Source: Coccinella septempunctata (taxonomy: Eukaryota; Arthropoda; Insecta; Coleoptera; Coccinellidae). Taken from it: a DNA stretch of 64,000 nt. A model generated the notes under the pieces. The model had not been told where the DNA came from and ran no database searches. It saw nothing but the letters and a program-made list of their open reading frames with translations. Location: assembly GCF_907165205.1 (NCBI RefSeq), contig NC_058196.1:22796501-22860500 (forward strand). The letters run 5' to 3'. Shown here in pieces: positions 36,184 to 47,742 of this stretch (position 1 is the first letter of the stretch; each line of letters starts with the position of its first letter). The translations under genes and the position numbers were made by a program.

Positions 36184-38066
36184 GCATGGCGAGTCTTTGA
36201 CTCGTACAAATATTTCAACAGTAGCTTGAGGTCGAAATAAACAGTTTTTTCCTTTACCATTTTTTCAGAATCGGCTCGGATTACAATATACAGGCTGTTG
36301 CAAAACCATAAAAAATGTTATTTCTATACTTCATTCACTTTTATTTTAGCAGTCGGTTGGCCATGGAAATTTGACACATTTCACTCTGTATAGTAAATGT
36401 GGGGTTATGAAGCTTGTCAAAACATTTTTGGGTTTTAAATCAACGCTATGTTGCCCGTTCTACGTAAAAGTTCCTGTTATTACGTAGTTTATCACAATGT
36501 CGAATCTCTTCGGAAAATATGTGACGAACATAATTGAAGTTTATACAAACTGATTGAAGGCATACCGAATTCAGTTATTTGCACGGAAAATACAAGAGAT
36601 CAGTATAATATCATAATATGCACTAGCTTGAGGAGAGTTAATGTTCGTTATCTTCTTTGGCTAACATCATTTGTAGATTTCAAAAATATTAACCCGAAGA
36701 TGAAATGCATATGATGCAGTGGTTGGAAATGGGTATCTCCCGAAGGAATTAACTGATAATTACAAGAATGTTGAATTGTTCAACAAAAATCATCTTGTAT
36801 AAATATAAGTAAAAGGAATTTAAGTTAAAATGAACTTCACCTTTGAACATAAATTTGAAAAATTTCACATGAATAAGCAATTAACAGGACAACTGGCGCG
36901 TATTTGTGGCTATTCATCTTGATACATTGATAAAATTATAATAATTAGGTATTTATTGGTACCTTAAGACATTTACAATGTATAGGACAAATCAAATGAA
37001 AAATAGAAAAATCCATTTTAGGAAACTTATTCTCCGATGACATTTATCGAAAATTCTATAGTAAACTTTTCGCATTAATTCACTCAAACATAAAATTCCC
37101 AAATGCCACCACTTTTTTGGGTCTCCCAAGAGAAGGAAATTCTTTGTCATCCTCTTCATTCACAATCTTTCTGATTGTGGAAATATTCAGCTGAAATATA
37201 AGTCGTTCAGATTCAGATGAAACATTATATAAATTCTCTTACATTGAATATGTTCGCTACCGTCTGACGTATTGTGGATTTTAGAATATCAGGGTATAAC
37301 TATTTGAATGAGCGGACCTGAATTCTAAATAGCACTTCCTGAAACCCTGTCTCTTTTTTCAATCACTTTCGGCATTTTCGTAATAAAAATTGATATTAGT
37401 TGTGGCAACGGCGTTATGACATAAACGAAATTTCATAAGTGCCAACCTAACTTCGTTCTAGTTACAAAAACTTGAGAAAATTATTTCATGGCCAACCGAC
37501 TGCTAAAATAAATTTGAATGAAGTATAGTAATATCTCCCAAACGGTTTTAATGAATGAAATGAATTTTCGAATAAAGATTCTCATTCATTTGATGAATCT
37601 TTTTCGAGCTCAAGATATCTATCACCCCACGTCTTCTCGTTATGACCACAACGTACCATGAAAATACCAAAAATTCAAAGAACCCAACTCTTGATAACAA
37701 GTTGGACGTTATCTAATGAATATTTAAACGTTTTGTAAAATAAAAGTATTCTTCATGTTTTCTCGTATAATGCGCCGTTTTCGAGTTATTTGATGTTCAA
37801 AAATTGAAAAGTATCTGCGAAATTAGGTACTTTGGCTGAATACCACTCTGTTTAAAAGTTCCACAGATGTGTAGTGTCACAGATTTAGCTAGTCGTAGTG
37901 CAGGTTATTTTAATCCTCCAGGGGTTGCATAGCTCATTATGAAAACTTAAAATGGCTACATCTATTTATCAGGACCGAATCGGGAAAAATTGTATAGAAA
38001 AAAGTGTTTACTTTGACCTCAAGAATATACTCTCAAAATATTTGTACGAGTCAAAGACTCACCCTG
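36184..38066. mobile_element. Family B MITE, copy 5, split by family A copy 3
   Basis: The left part 36184-36326 (GAGTCTTTGACTCGTACAAA to AAAAAATGTTATTTCTA) and the right part 37526-38066 (TAGTAATATCTCCCAAACGG to GACTCACCCTG) together make one normal family B copy. The uninterrupted sequence at the join is visible in copy 3 (28614-29289). The right tip is followed by TA. Confidence 0.85.
36327..37525 (+). mobile_element. Family A DNA element, copy 3 (complete, TA target duplication)
   Basis: This is 1199 bp with inverted ends TACTTCATTCACTTTTATTT and TACTTCATTCAAATTTATTT, continuing to AGCAGTCGGTTGGCCATG. It sits in family B with TA duplicated on both sides (36325-36326 and 37526-37527), and the empty site is known from other family B copies. 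It carries the same two frame relics as copies 1 and 2, with stops. TA insertion points to the Tc1/mariner superfamily or another TA-targeting group. No transposase motif is readable. Confidence 0.85.
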
Positions 38067-38149
38067 TATAATTCGTCTATCGAATATATTGTATGAATTG
38101 ATACTTTATTTCTCTAATAACAAAGTGTTTAAGTCTACTAGACATAGAT

Positions 38150-38830
38150 TGTTCATTGTTGGAGTTCCTGCAGCTGCACCATTTACTGTTGACGCTCTCT
38201 AATTCTGATGAAGTTTACAAGGCTCTTAAAAGTTTCTCGTTGAAAGAATCTTTGCTTTGGCTAGCAATGGTTAGACATTCTATAACCATGTGATCTGGAG
38301 TTTCTGCCTCTTCCATAGTCGTCAGTTTCTGATATGTTATTCTTCTTGGGTGCATCTTGATGCCATGTGAGGAAGCCAATTATGAGATGAAACATATCTT
38401 CGCTAAGATCCAGATACTTCTACCATCTCATATCTTACGATTTTTTGAATCTTTTCCTTGAAGGTGCATTTCCCTACCACACAAATGATCCAAACCAATG
38501 CTCCTCTATTAGCATCGTTCTTTTGTTTTGCTGGTGATTAATCGAAAAATCAGAATGACAAACCTGGTTATTCTTTCTTGTCATCATTTCATTGAGTTTT
38601 ATTAAGCAATCCCAGGTGATTTTCTAATTCATACCATAAGAGCTCAGTGCTTCAAAAGCAACTTGACTGTCAACAAATCCCTCAATTGTAACTCGAACAG
38701 GAGCATAATGATAGAATATCTGGTGCCAGCCCCAAATAGAAGAGCACCAGTTCCTGTTGTGGTTTTTGAACCATCTGTGTACCATTTAATGGCATTTCGT
38801 TTGAAGGTTAGGGTGGTAGATTTCCCTCAC
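38150..38830 (-). pseudogene. R1/Jockey-group retrotransposon, RNase H and C-terminal region (decayed)
   Basis: On the minus strand, KWYTDGSKTTTGTGALLFG (WYTDGSK at 38764-38784) is the first beta strand of RNase H with its catalytic D. VDSQVAFEALSSYG follows after a frame change and holds the DSQ catalytic segment. Then come TWDCLIKLNEMMTRKN and, near 38350, FHLIIGFLTWHQDAP, the LLTGH-like helix. Downstream residues are badly decayed. RT and endonuclease are absent. Frameshifts and stops rule out function. Confidence 0.75.
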
Positions 38831-40360
38831 CTTTTTTTCTCTTAGCATCGTAGTTGCGGCTTTTTGATGCATAGTTTATTGATAATTTCGTTACTGAGAA
38901 TATTCACTGATGTTTAGGAAGTACCAGGCTAACTATTGACATCTTTCAACCACAATTTGTTTCTTCTCAATCAATCTTATCAATGAAATGCCTTACACCT
39001 ACAAGCAATACTTTTCTCGTAATTTTTTATAATCAAGCCTGTGATGAGGACCATATTTTGTGTGTGTCAATTTCATTCAAGTGCATAAGTAAGTTTACTA
39101 TCGAATATCTACTTTAATTTTGGAGCAGTGTAATTGTAAAGGTGAAGGCCGATACAAGAGAGACTTTCTCACGAAAATAACAGTTGCTCTCTGTATTTTA
39201 TGGACAATATGTATTTAGAGGATGGTCTTCATATGGATATTTGAATTGGGTAGTAATGATTATTAGACCAATGATTGTTACAATGTCGCATTAACAAAGA
39301 GCCGTTGAGTCTTCATCATGATCTCTTTCGTGGTGGGAGAGTTTCTCGAAGTTCTTCTCCAGGAAGTCCAACCTTTGAGCCCTGGGGCTGCGGAGGAAGC
39401 GATCTTCCACTCTCGAATATCGTCGTGTGGAAAAGGCCGTCTATTTGCCGACGATCCCGATCTCGTTTCCTCAAGCGCCCGCGGCCAATATGTCGCCTGC
39501 GAGAAGAACGGCCGGTCCGAAAAAAGCGCGGGAACGAAAAAACGCGGGCGTTCCTAGACGCGTCGACCGGTCACGACGATCGACGTGGGGCGTGTAATTT
39601 GAGAAGAGAGCGATAGATGGCGTATCGGACCGCGGGCCAGAAGATCCCGTCGGATCCCGGAATGGATAGCTCAATTTCGTCGCACGAACGCCTCTCCGGG
39701 GGTGTCATTATTTAGATGCCGGGTATTAGGCGTTTTTCGTTTTGCCCCGATCGGTTGGCACCTCTGAGTGAAAACCGACGGGCGAACATATCTGATGACT
39801 TTATATTGCGGACCAACGAGGGAGAACAATGGCGATACACTGTAATTTCACGAATTCATGCTCTATAATAGATGATATTCAAGATGCTGCTAAGATAGGT
39901 CGCATGGAAACAATGGTTATTTGTCACGCCGCAGTGGAATTTGTCTAAGGAGGAAGGTTCCACGTGTTCTATAGTCCCTCGATCCAAAACATGGATTTTC
40001 GACGTATGGCAGAGTTTACGCCCACTTTTAACAACAGTATCTGATGAATAAGGAAAATATAATGAGACTATAAGCTTCGAATGACGCCGAGATTTCATAT
40101 AGATCAACGATGGTTAATGAACACAAATTCTTGTGGGATCCTCGGTGGGATCAAACTGTGATGCACAGGTTATCTTTAACCTCACACGAAAACTAGTCCC
40201 TCAAAAGAGAAGATGTGTTCGATGAGCTTCGAGGATGTATAACAAACAAACATATGTGTGCTTCTTCAGTGGTCGCAAGAATCCTTATTCTCTTTAACGA
40301 AACAGGCTCTCAAGATGCAAAATATCAGTCATCAACCTTCATCTTCCGCCTAAAAATTAT
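38831..40360. other. Single-copy intron sequence, strongly CpG-rich at 39270-39840
   Basis: The island 39270-39840 contains CGCCCGCGGCC and ACGCGTCGACCGG words and overlapping open frames on both strands (up to 113 codons), none with a domain. A first TTTACGCCCA word occurs at 40015-40024. No gene was recognised. Confidence 0.35.
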
Positions 40361-40362
40361 GA

Positions 40363-41765
40363 GATTTCATTGGGCGTAAACTTTCTCTACGCCCCGTCAA
40401 TGACGGATGCCAATTTCTCAATCCACAAATTGTTTGATCCAGGTAACCAGCCGATAAATCAAGAAAAATATTTTACGCCCACTGTAATTACATAGTGTTA
40501 TATTTACGCCCATGGTTATGGGGTTTTGGGGCATGCCAAGGCAAGTCGGAACAACTAGGGTACTGAAGATTGTTAAAGATCTCACACCTCCTCGTATGAT
40601 GATAGATTGATTAGTCTATGAGGCCATTCTGAGAATCTCTAGGGAAGGATTGAAAGATTAGGCCTATCGACTAATGACAGGATAATCCAGGGAAACCCTA
40701 TCCCGAACAATTTGCTGTCGGTATGACGTGTAAGGGTTTTTACGCCCACATTGCCGCAGTTGGGTTGTTCTTTACGCCCAGCTGAATGTAACGATGATTT
40801 CGAATAGTCCGTTTCTTAAGCCTATCAAATTCCGACTTCGAAAAGTTTGCAACTGCGATGCGAAATATCAGAGATCATCTTCCGTGAAAAAACTATGATA
40901 TTTAATTGGGCGTAAACTGTCTCTACTTGTACGTTACTTAAGGATACCAATAATTCAATCCAAAGACTGTTAGGTACAGGTAACCAGCTAATATATCAAG
41001 AAATATAGTTTACGCCCACTGTAACTCAATAGATTAATATTTACGCCCATAGAATTCTCATCGAATTTAACGGTGGATTCCAAAAACCCAGTTTAGGTTT
41101 GCTTGCAATTTCGTATTCTGAATCGAAACACTCATTAACAATTTTTGGTATGCCGCTTCAGTGGACACAGTAATACCATTTACCAGAAAAGGTAACCTCT
41201 AGATATTGAATTCATCTCTCTTATAGTAAACATAATAGAATAAAAGTCTGAAATTAAATATCTTAGAATAGCCCCAGATAGTTAGCTTCCGTGGAATAAG
41301 CATATTGAGATCGCTGCTGGAAAAAGAATGAAATTCTTGATGGCGTGCAGAAATCTTGCTGTTGAAATTTGGGGATATATGGCAAAATGCTATGGACATG
41401 TTTTACGCCCAATAATGACTTATGGGGAAATAGTCTGGCATGCCAAGACAAGTCAGAAGAGTACGTGGAAAACCTTCAGAAGTATATGAAGGTTAGCCTG
41501 TGTATTTTAGGTATCACTGGAGCTAGATCTCACACCTCTTCATCTGGTGATAGATTGATTAGCCTAAGAGGCCATTCTGAGAATATCCAGGAGAGTTAGA
41601 ACTATTGGTTAGTGACAGGATAATCCAGAGGAACTCCATCCCGATCAATTTGCTGTCGATATGACGCAAAAGGGTTTTACGCCCACATTGCCCCAGTTGG
41701 ACTCTTCTTTACGCCCACCTGAATCCAGACAGAATGCAACGTCGATTCCGAATAGTCCGATGCGG
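40363..41765 (+). repeat. Degenerate direct duplication carrying many TTTACGCCC motifs
   Basis: Two units can be aligned. The stretch 40364-40520 matches 40893-41055, and 40510-40815 matches 41405-41765 (shared CTCACACCTC, GATAGATTGATTAG, GAGGCCATTCTGAGAAT, GACAGGATAATCCAG). Unit 2 has an extra 350 bp (41056-41404) in the middle. TTTACGCCC occurs at 40472, 40503, 40739, 40771, 41009, 41040, 41402, 41676 and 41708, and in inverse orientation at about 40372 and 40907. The motif is better conserved than the surrounding sequence. Confidence 0.75.
41247..41600 (+). pseudogene. R1/Jockey-group retrotransposon, RT thumb fragment (decayed)
   Basis: In one frame with a single early stop it reads SEIKYLRIAPDS, then LPWNKHIEIAAGKRMKFLM, then HVLRPIMTYGEIVWHAKTS. 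After a frame change near 41455 it continues LQKYMKVSLCILGITGARS. The pattern KYLGVxLDxxLxWxxHI - VLRPxxxYGxxVWWxKT - LQxxxxLxITGAxxTTP is the C-terminal thumb of R1/Jockey-superfamily RTs. Only this segment is preserved. It lies inside the duplicated TTTACGCCC region, where its VLRP codons contain one of the motif copies. A shorter, more decayed partner is at about 40503-40620. Confidence 0.75.
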
Positions 41766-43039
41766 AATTGTCGGTGCGTCCGAAAGGTACTCCAAGACCC
41801 TCTCCATTATTCTCGTATTCCAGCCGTGCGATCCGGCACAGAAGTAACGAAACCGAGCATCTGGACAAACCGCCGATGCTTGGTCGCTTCCTACGCGACC
41901 CGCCGATCGTCCGATTGTAATGCGGAGGGCATAATTTTACATGTTATTTACGATCGCCGGCTATCTCACAAACGGAATATCGAAGTGCATCACGTTCCAT
42001 TTCTCTTTATTCCGTTCTGCCCTTCCGCGACCCCGGAGATGGGCGAATATTGCGCTTTGTCGAAGGCCGCTTCGGACCGTGGTAGTATCAGCGAGCTCGG
42101 TCCCCTGGGATACGACTTTTCTCGTTGTGAGTCCATCCGTAGATACCCGCGGTTCTTCAAGAAGGCATTGTACCGAATGTGTCCCACACAGCAGCATTTC
42201 CTGCTGCAGAAATTCAGAAATATACATATAGGAAGCTATATATGAGATTATATATTACTGCCGAAGACAACTACCTGCAAGGATCATCCATTAAAATAGT
42301 TCCTTGAAGAACCCTTGGTGTCATCCCTATTTTAGCTTAAGAAGCATGTGGAGATGCAAATCTTGTGAAACTACACCTGATATTGGATTGTTCATGAAGA
42401 ACAGACCACCTATCTTTAACATTTATGCTTGAAGTTTAGGCAAAGAAGGTTTCAAAAGAGATCCATTATGAAACTATATGCTCAGAGATAATTGAAGGGT
42501 TTGGTCGTAGTTAGGACTGCTATCTCAGGTCTAATAACATATTTATGGCAGTTGTTCTTAGTTTTGAAGACTTTCTGGCCTTAAAGTACCATTTAAAATA
42601 TGTTGATGTAGACCAGATGCTAGGAAATCTTTGTGCTCATAAATCGGTCTTCAATATCTGAAACCGAATCGAATTTCGCAGAAACCGCCTATACGGAAAA
42701 TAGAAGAGTGTTAAAGTAACAACCCTCTGCAATTTCGCTTCTTGCTCCGGGCGTATGGTACTAATCTGCCGTCATCTTCTCGCGCTGCTTACTCCTGCCT
42801 TTTTTCGACTTCCATTTGAATACGACAAACATCATGACCAGCATGTTAACAATACCATTAAACGCTGGTAATTCAGTTCTAATTGAATGTTTTCCGTGCT
42901 ATCTTCGCAGTAGTTGTAATGGGTTCGGTCACGAAATTGTTCTGACTGAGCATTTATACTGAGCGTGCACTTGCGAATTGTCTGTAAGAAACTTGAGAGT
43001 GATTCTCGCTCTGGGAATTATGGATAACAAGCTCATTCA
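41766..43039. other. Single-copy intron sequence, CpG-rich to about 42160
   Basis: The longest open frame of the window (194 codons, 41661-42245) spans the end of the duplicated retroelement relic and this island. It has no domain and is judged to be chance. The remainder, 42240-43040, is AT-rich without a recognised feature. Confidence 0.35.
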
Positions 43040-43300
43040 TGGCTTTACCAGAAAACACTGAAGTTTGGCTAGAAAAAGTATTAGAGAGACAGTGTCTCAT
43101 CAGAAAGCATCCAATGAGAATAGGTCTAAAAGAAGCTTCTTTTGGGAGGATGTAGAAACTCAAGATCCTTGGTTGTAGAATATTTTGCCCATTGCTGATC
43201 AACGCAAAGAAGATTGGTCTTGAAACTTGGTCTTTCTGAAGCCATCTCAGATACTGGAGTTCATTTGAACTCTGGAACTGAAGGGCGAAATCTATACAGG
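43040..43300 (+). pseudogene. R1/Jockey-group retrotransposon C-terminal fragment (decayed)
   Basis: The plus strand shows CLIRKHPMRIGLKEASF, comparable to the LLTGHCxLxKHMxxMGL helix of this group. It is followed by a degraded tail (ADQRKEDW, LKPSQILEFI) that can be aligned with 15240-15370. It is short, multiply interrupted and recognised mainly by comparison with the other relics here. A CAGGGTGTTTTCAG near 43303 follows directly. Confidence 0.5.
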
Positions 43301-45329
43301 GTGTTTTCAGATTCATAAAGATTTTCTCATGATGGCAAAAATTGCTGGAAAATTAAGGTTTTCTCTTTTCGTATTCTCTGGAGATCATGAACAAATCAAA
43401 CAGAAGAGCCACACACCCACTGACTGACGGTTCTAAGGAACTTGCACGAGTATCAACTCGGTCCACTTCCTATGGTTCTCTTCAGTGGAAGAAGGAATGC
43501 ACAAAGGCAGTAAATCGAAGATGTATGATTCCTTCCTATCTCTGTGAAGTAGACACCTCTGCGCCAGTAGTACAATGTCATTGATGAAAGGTTTCTGCTG
43601 CGTATAAAGGATCGTTTAGTTGAAGTTGAGCGGAGCTTTATGCCAGGTAGTCTTACAAAATTATGTGGAGCATATCAAGAGGCACTTTTAAAGCAATGCC
43701 AAAGTGGTTCTTGATGGTTCTACTAGTAGGATGAGCTACCAGTATAACACTATCGGACGTTCTTTGCTAAATCCCTCTACTAAGTTTATGACTTCCAAAA
43801 AGCCTCATTCAGCACCATCACGCAGTCAAAAGTACTCTCGAACTACATAAACAAAATGAATTTTACAACTTCGCTGAGCCAAGAGGATCTTAGTCGAGCA
43901 GACAGTAGTGAACGCTGATGTACTGATCGTACAGATTGCTATTTCAGTTGACAGTGTCACCATGACAGAGAGTGGAAAGGGTAGCACCTCAACGAGTCTG
44001 CCAATGGACATACTCTCCCTACTTGAGAAAAGTGAGCACGACACCACCCTTGGGACTTGAGCAGCAGATGTGATACGGACGTATCAGAAAAACTCTGGTC
44101 TCTCCGTGATGTGGAGGGTTTTCAAGGACCCCTAGGTACCTCCAGCTCAAATTGCTCACTTTGACATGAGAACCTCGATGGCCTGAGATAACCCAGGATC
44201 ATAAATTGTATAACATACTTGTATTATTAAAAGATATTTCATTATTCTTATATTTCTTGACTACTTGATTTGCACTTCAGCGAATTCCTTCCATTTGTTT
44301 GTTCATCCAGGCAAAATTGTAGTGAATTTAATCCCTTCAACTTTGGAAATCTTTTTTTTTGGTCGCAAACCGCTTTGATGAGAAATAATGTGTGAAATAT
44401 AGAAAAAAGTTTGCCAAAATTGCAATAATGACTGGGCTAAATCCACTCTTAACTAGGCCAAAGTCTTCTAGCATTTCATTCGACCATTGAAAGGAGAACT
44501 TCGACTAGCGCAACTGTCGTCGTTCTCCCAGCGAGCTGCCTATCCGGTAGCAGCTTTGGACGGCTGGAAGCGAGTGGCAATTTCACTTAAGCATTCTCCA
44601 ATGAATTCTCCCGGCTTTTCGGAACGACAAACGCCAAGTCCCTGGTTCGATATCCTAGAAGGCGAAGGTTTAATTGTGCATGTTCACAGTACCGCCGTCA
44701 TTATTATTGCCTGATTGAACGAGTAATGCCCATCGTGCCGGGAATAAATTAGACGGCAATGAGTGGACGGTGCTGGAACGGAGCGTAACAGCCTTTCAAC
44801 GGCAAGATATGCGTTTCAACGCGTCGTCGTCTTCCAGCAGCGTTGGTAAAACAGACAAAGGCAAGAAACAAGGAGTAACCGATCCAATATCTGTTAATCA
44901 GGCGAGGATTAGTGTCGATTTGCGGTGCGACGCTAATGAAGCAGAAAACGCTATGTTCTCGGGGTTGATTGCTCATTTCTTCAGTGGTTGGCACGGTCTC
45001 AGAGCTTCCATGAGAATTCCAACGAGTGTTTGGTCATTATTTTCCGAACTCTTTTATTTGTTGTTATGGTTATTTTATATTATGATTCTATAATCTTGAA
45101 GCAATAAGGACCATATAATGAGCAGGAGAGAAGGATAAAAAGAGGCCCTAGTATCGCCAAAGGCGAGTCCTCATAGACCAAAGTGAAGGAAGTATCGAAG
45201 GAATTTAGGAAAATTTCAAAATGAAAATGCAGTGTGATTGCTCTTCTCGAAGATGAAGCCATTTACTGGTGTCAAACGTCAAAAAAATTAAATAAAAACC
45301 CTAAACTTTCCTCCAGAGATACTTATTTA
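43301..45329. other. Intron sequence without a recognised gene; CpG-richer at 44460-45000
   Basis: The stretch 43330-44170 has a more balanced composition and several short frames, which could be old coding debris, but no family was recognised. The stretch 44460-45000 is a CpG-richer single-copy island with an open frame of 107 plus-strand codons (44770-45093) and no domain. Confidence 0.3.
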
Positions 45330-45553
45330 CAAAGTGATTCCTTGACTCGTACAAATATTTTAAAAGCACATTCTTGAGGTCAAATATTCATTATATAGCG
45401 TCCAACTTAGTTTCAAGAGTTTGGTTCTTTGAATTTTTGGTATTTTTATGGTACCGATTGAGCCGATTCGGAAAAAAATGATAAAGGAAAAAAGTATTTC
45501 TCTTGATTCCAGGAACCTACTGTTACAATATTTGTACGTGTCAAAGACTATCG
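45330..45553. mobile_element. Family B MITE, copy 6 (internal deletion)
   Basis: Both inverted ends are recognisable (TTGACTCGTACAAATATTTT and ATTTGTACGTGTCAAAGACT), but most of the body is missing. After TTCTTGAGGTC it jumps to AAATATTCATTATATAGCG. The outer tips are mutated. Confidence 0.75.
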
Positions 45554-45576
45554 ATGATCAGAAAATATTAGAAATA

Positions 45577-46337
45577 CAGGGTGTTTTAAAAGTGAGGTTT
45601 TCATTTCGACATAAGGTAGAACTCATCAAAATAAGTCTTTCAACAAAAAATTGTCTATATTAAATATCCAAGATGGCTGAGATACAACCCCTAGAAGTTC
45701 GACAAAATTTGAATTTCAAGTACGGGACTGTGGAAGGTGACTTCAGCATCGCAAAAACGAAACAAAACATAAACACATGGCTGGACAATGAATGGGTCAG
45801 TACCAAATTCATCGGATTAGATGCATCAGGTCACTTTGGGGAGAATCATAATTGTTGTATCGTGCAATTCAGGGTGAAAAAAATTTAGAAAATCGAGGCA
45901 GTTTCTTGAAAGTGCTTATGTTAGATATGTTGAAAAGGTACTATGATGTTTCCCCATTTCATCCCATTTTTACGACGATTGTTGGAATGTTCAAACAAGA
46001 TACCCATAGTGAAAAAATTCTTGAGTAATTGAGGCGAATTTTATTGGTGAGATTTTGAACCATTTGACTTTTTTTTACACTGTGTCCTAAGCCTCATCTG
46101 TCAGTTGGTATCGAAATGAGCTATTTCTCAAAATCGTGTAAGTTACTAAAATATAATGACAACAAGTCGGTTATCCTAAGTTTCCATTTTCATTACCACG
46201 TAAATATCGAACGAGCCAATATCCTAAACGAAACTTCATGGTTGAATCAGGAGATAAGTTTTTTCCCACTGCTTTGCGATAATTCAGCTAACAAACGGTC
46301 TAGGGTCGTATTAGGATCTATTTCAGTAATTATTTTC
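45577..46337 (+). mobile_element. Family D element, copy 2 (right end lost)
   Basis: The left tip CAGGGTGTTTTAAAAGTGAG follows TA. The body matches 31724-32480, including MAEIQPLEVRQN (open 71 codons at 45673-45888) and the frame with SCKLLKYNDNKSVIL and LNQEISFFPLLCDNSANK (46116-46340). Similarity ends at about 46337, so the right inverted end is missing. Confidence 0.75.
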
Positions 46338-46850
46338 TAAGCAGAACAATAGAACTACTACACTATCTCTCCCCAAGTTATTTTTGGTGGCCCTGTTATT
46401 GAATATTCTCCTGCACTCATGAAGACACGTTCGCCAAATTTTTTCATTGATGTAGTACATATTACGAGGATGCTGGTTATCACTGTCGTCTGGCAAGCCC
46501 TTCTTGATTTCTTGCTGGACTCCAGATTTATCGTACGAGTTATCCCAACGCGCGTCATCTGCCTTAGTTTTCATCACCATCCTATCGTTTCGTTCCGAAT
46601 TTATTCCACATATTATCTCTTCATTTGTGCCATTCAGACGATGAGACCGTGGAACGCAATATACTTCCATTTCCGCTGCGGTACTAAAGCCTTTTTCACC
46701 ACCTTTGTATGTATGGTATATAGTAAGGTATAGTCGATCCGCAGTGCGTAGCTTGAGTGAGTTATGACTCGCAGATGAATACGATGGACTTGATGAAGCT
46801 CTCTTATTTGATGGCTCCTTTTTCAAGTCGTTACTCACAATTATCGATGC
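46338..46850 (-). other. Unassigned 171-codon open frame, probably not a gene
   Basis: The frame is open on the minus strand from about 46850 to 46323. Its first usable codon is GTG, with no ATG before the lysine- and serine-rich start (SNDLKKEPSNKRASSSPS). Later parts are polar (EVYCVPRSHRLNGTNEE, KGLPDDSDNQHPRNMYYIN). I recognise no domain. It ends just inside the edge of the family D relic. A frame of this length is borderline for chance in a window of this size and composition. It could also be an unrecognised retroelement piece or a nested exon. Confidence 0.2.
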
Positions 46851-47065
46851 TTAATCGATGTTTTTCTTATGGATGTTTTTGTGTCGGGTTCGTTAGATGT
46901 TGCAGTCTGAGTATCGATTTTTTTTTAGGTTAGACAATGAATTATTCATCCTTGTGGAAAGGGGAATATATGGATTCGATTGGGGATACCTACGTATCGA
47001 TCTAATCCGGAATATTTGGTTTCATCCCTATTGAACTTGCTATTCATGAGACAGTTATAAAAATA

Positions 47066-47742
47066 CATTCATTCATTGTTGTATCCCGTTTCCGAGAATA
47101 AATCTACAAAATACTCAAAAAACAAACTATCGGTGCGTTCAAACTTATAATTTCTTAGAGCTACTTGCGACTGTTTGTCTTCCTGTGACTGAAGAGACCC
47201 AACAGTGACCTACAGATCCTTCCACACTCCGAGTATTCCGCTGTATTTTCCCCAAGTCTCAATTGGACCAAAGACCTGTGGACCAAAGACCTCCACTGTA
47301 ATCTGTCTAACGCTAGTTGTTCCCAGTTATGATTGGCCTCAACTGATTTTAGGGATTGATGCAGTTCAAGTTGTTCAATATGTCGCCTGTAGGTCGTCCA
47401 GCTTTCGCTTCCGTAAAGAAGCGTTGGGAGGACCCCTGCATTGTAAACAGCTGTCTTGGTCTTCAGATTGAGGTCGTGATTTTGAAACACTCTGACCTTT
47501 AGCTTCCAGAATGCCCGAATTGATACGGTTTTGTATTTCCGTGTCTAGATTAGCCCTAGTATTTATGAAGCTTCCGAAGTATTCGAACTGCTCGACCTGT
47601 TCTAGAGTTTCATCCTTCAGGCTGACATCTGTTTGAAGGCTTTCTGGCGGACAGGATTTTGGTTTTGTCAATATTAAGTCTAAGGCCTAAAGATCCTCTG
47701 AGCTTCTAACGATAAGTGTGCAGTCGTCTGCATATAATACCT
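47066..47742 (-). pseudogene. RTE-like retrotransposon, copy 3 (3' part, internal deletions)
   Basis: Minus strand, with 5' truncation near 47742 just after the YADDC region. A deletion then skips to the KTK/LPPESLQTDVSLKDETLEQ segment, followed by EQFEYFGSFINTRANLDTE, FQNHDLNLKTKTAVYNAG and LPTLLYGSESWTTYRRHI. A second deletion removes the rest of the thumb and joins to LHQSLKSVEANHNWEQLALD. The C-terminal CGRICRSLLGLFSH motif is intact at about 47180-47225. The 3' end carries ATGA repeats (CATTCATTCATT on the plus strand, 47066-47078). It shares its 3' untranslated sequence with copy 2. Confidence 0.85.

Noticed and set aside
38200..38260. CTGATGAAG followed by an AAG..CTT pairing as another hammerhead
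   Set aside because: The GAAAC element and stem III are missing. The sequence is antisense to an RNase H relic.
41661..42245. Longest plus-strand open frame (194 codons)
   Set aside because: It runs from a degenerate retroelement duplication straight into an unrelated CpG-rich island. It has no domain and contains TTTACGCCC repeats, so it is taken as chance.
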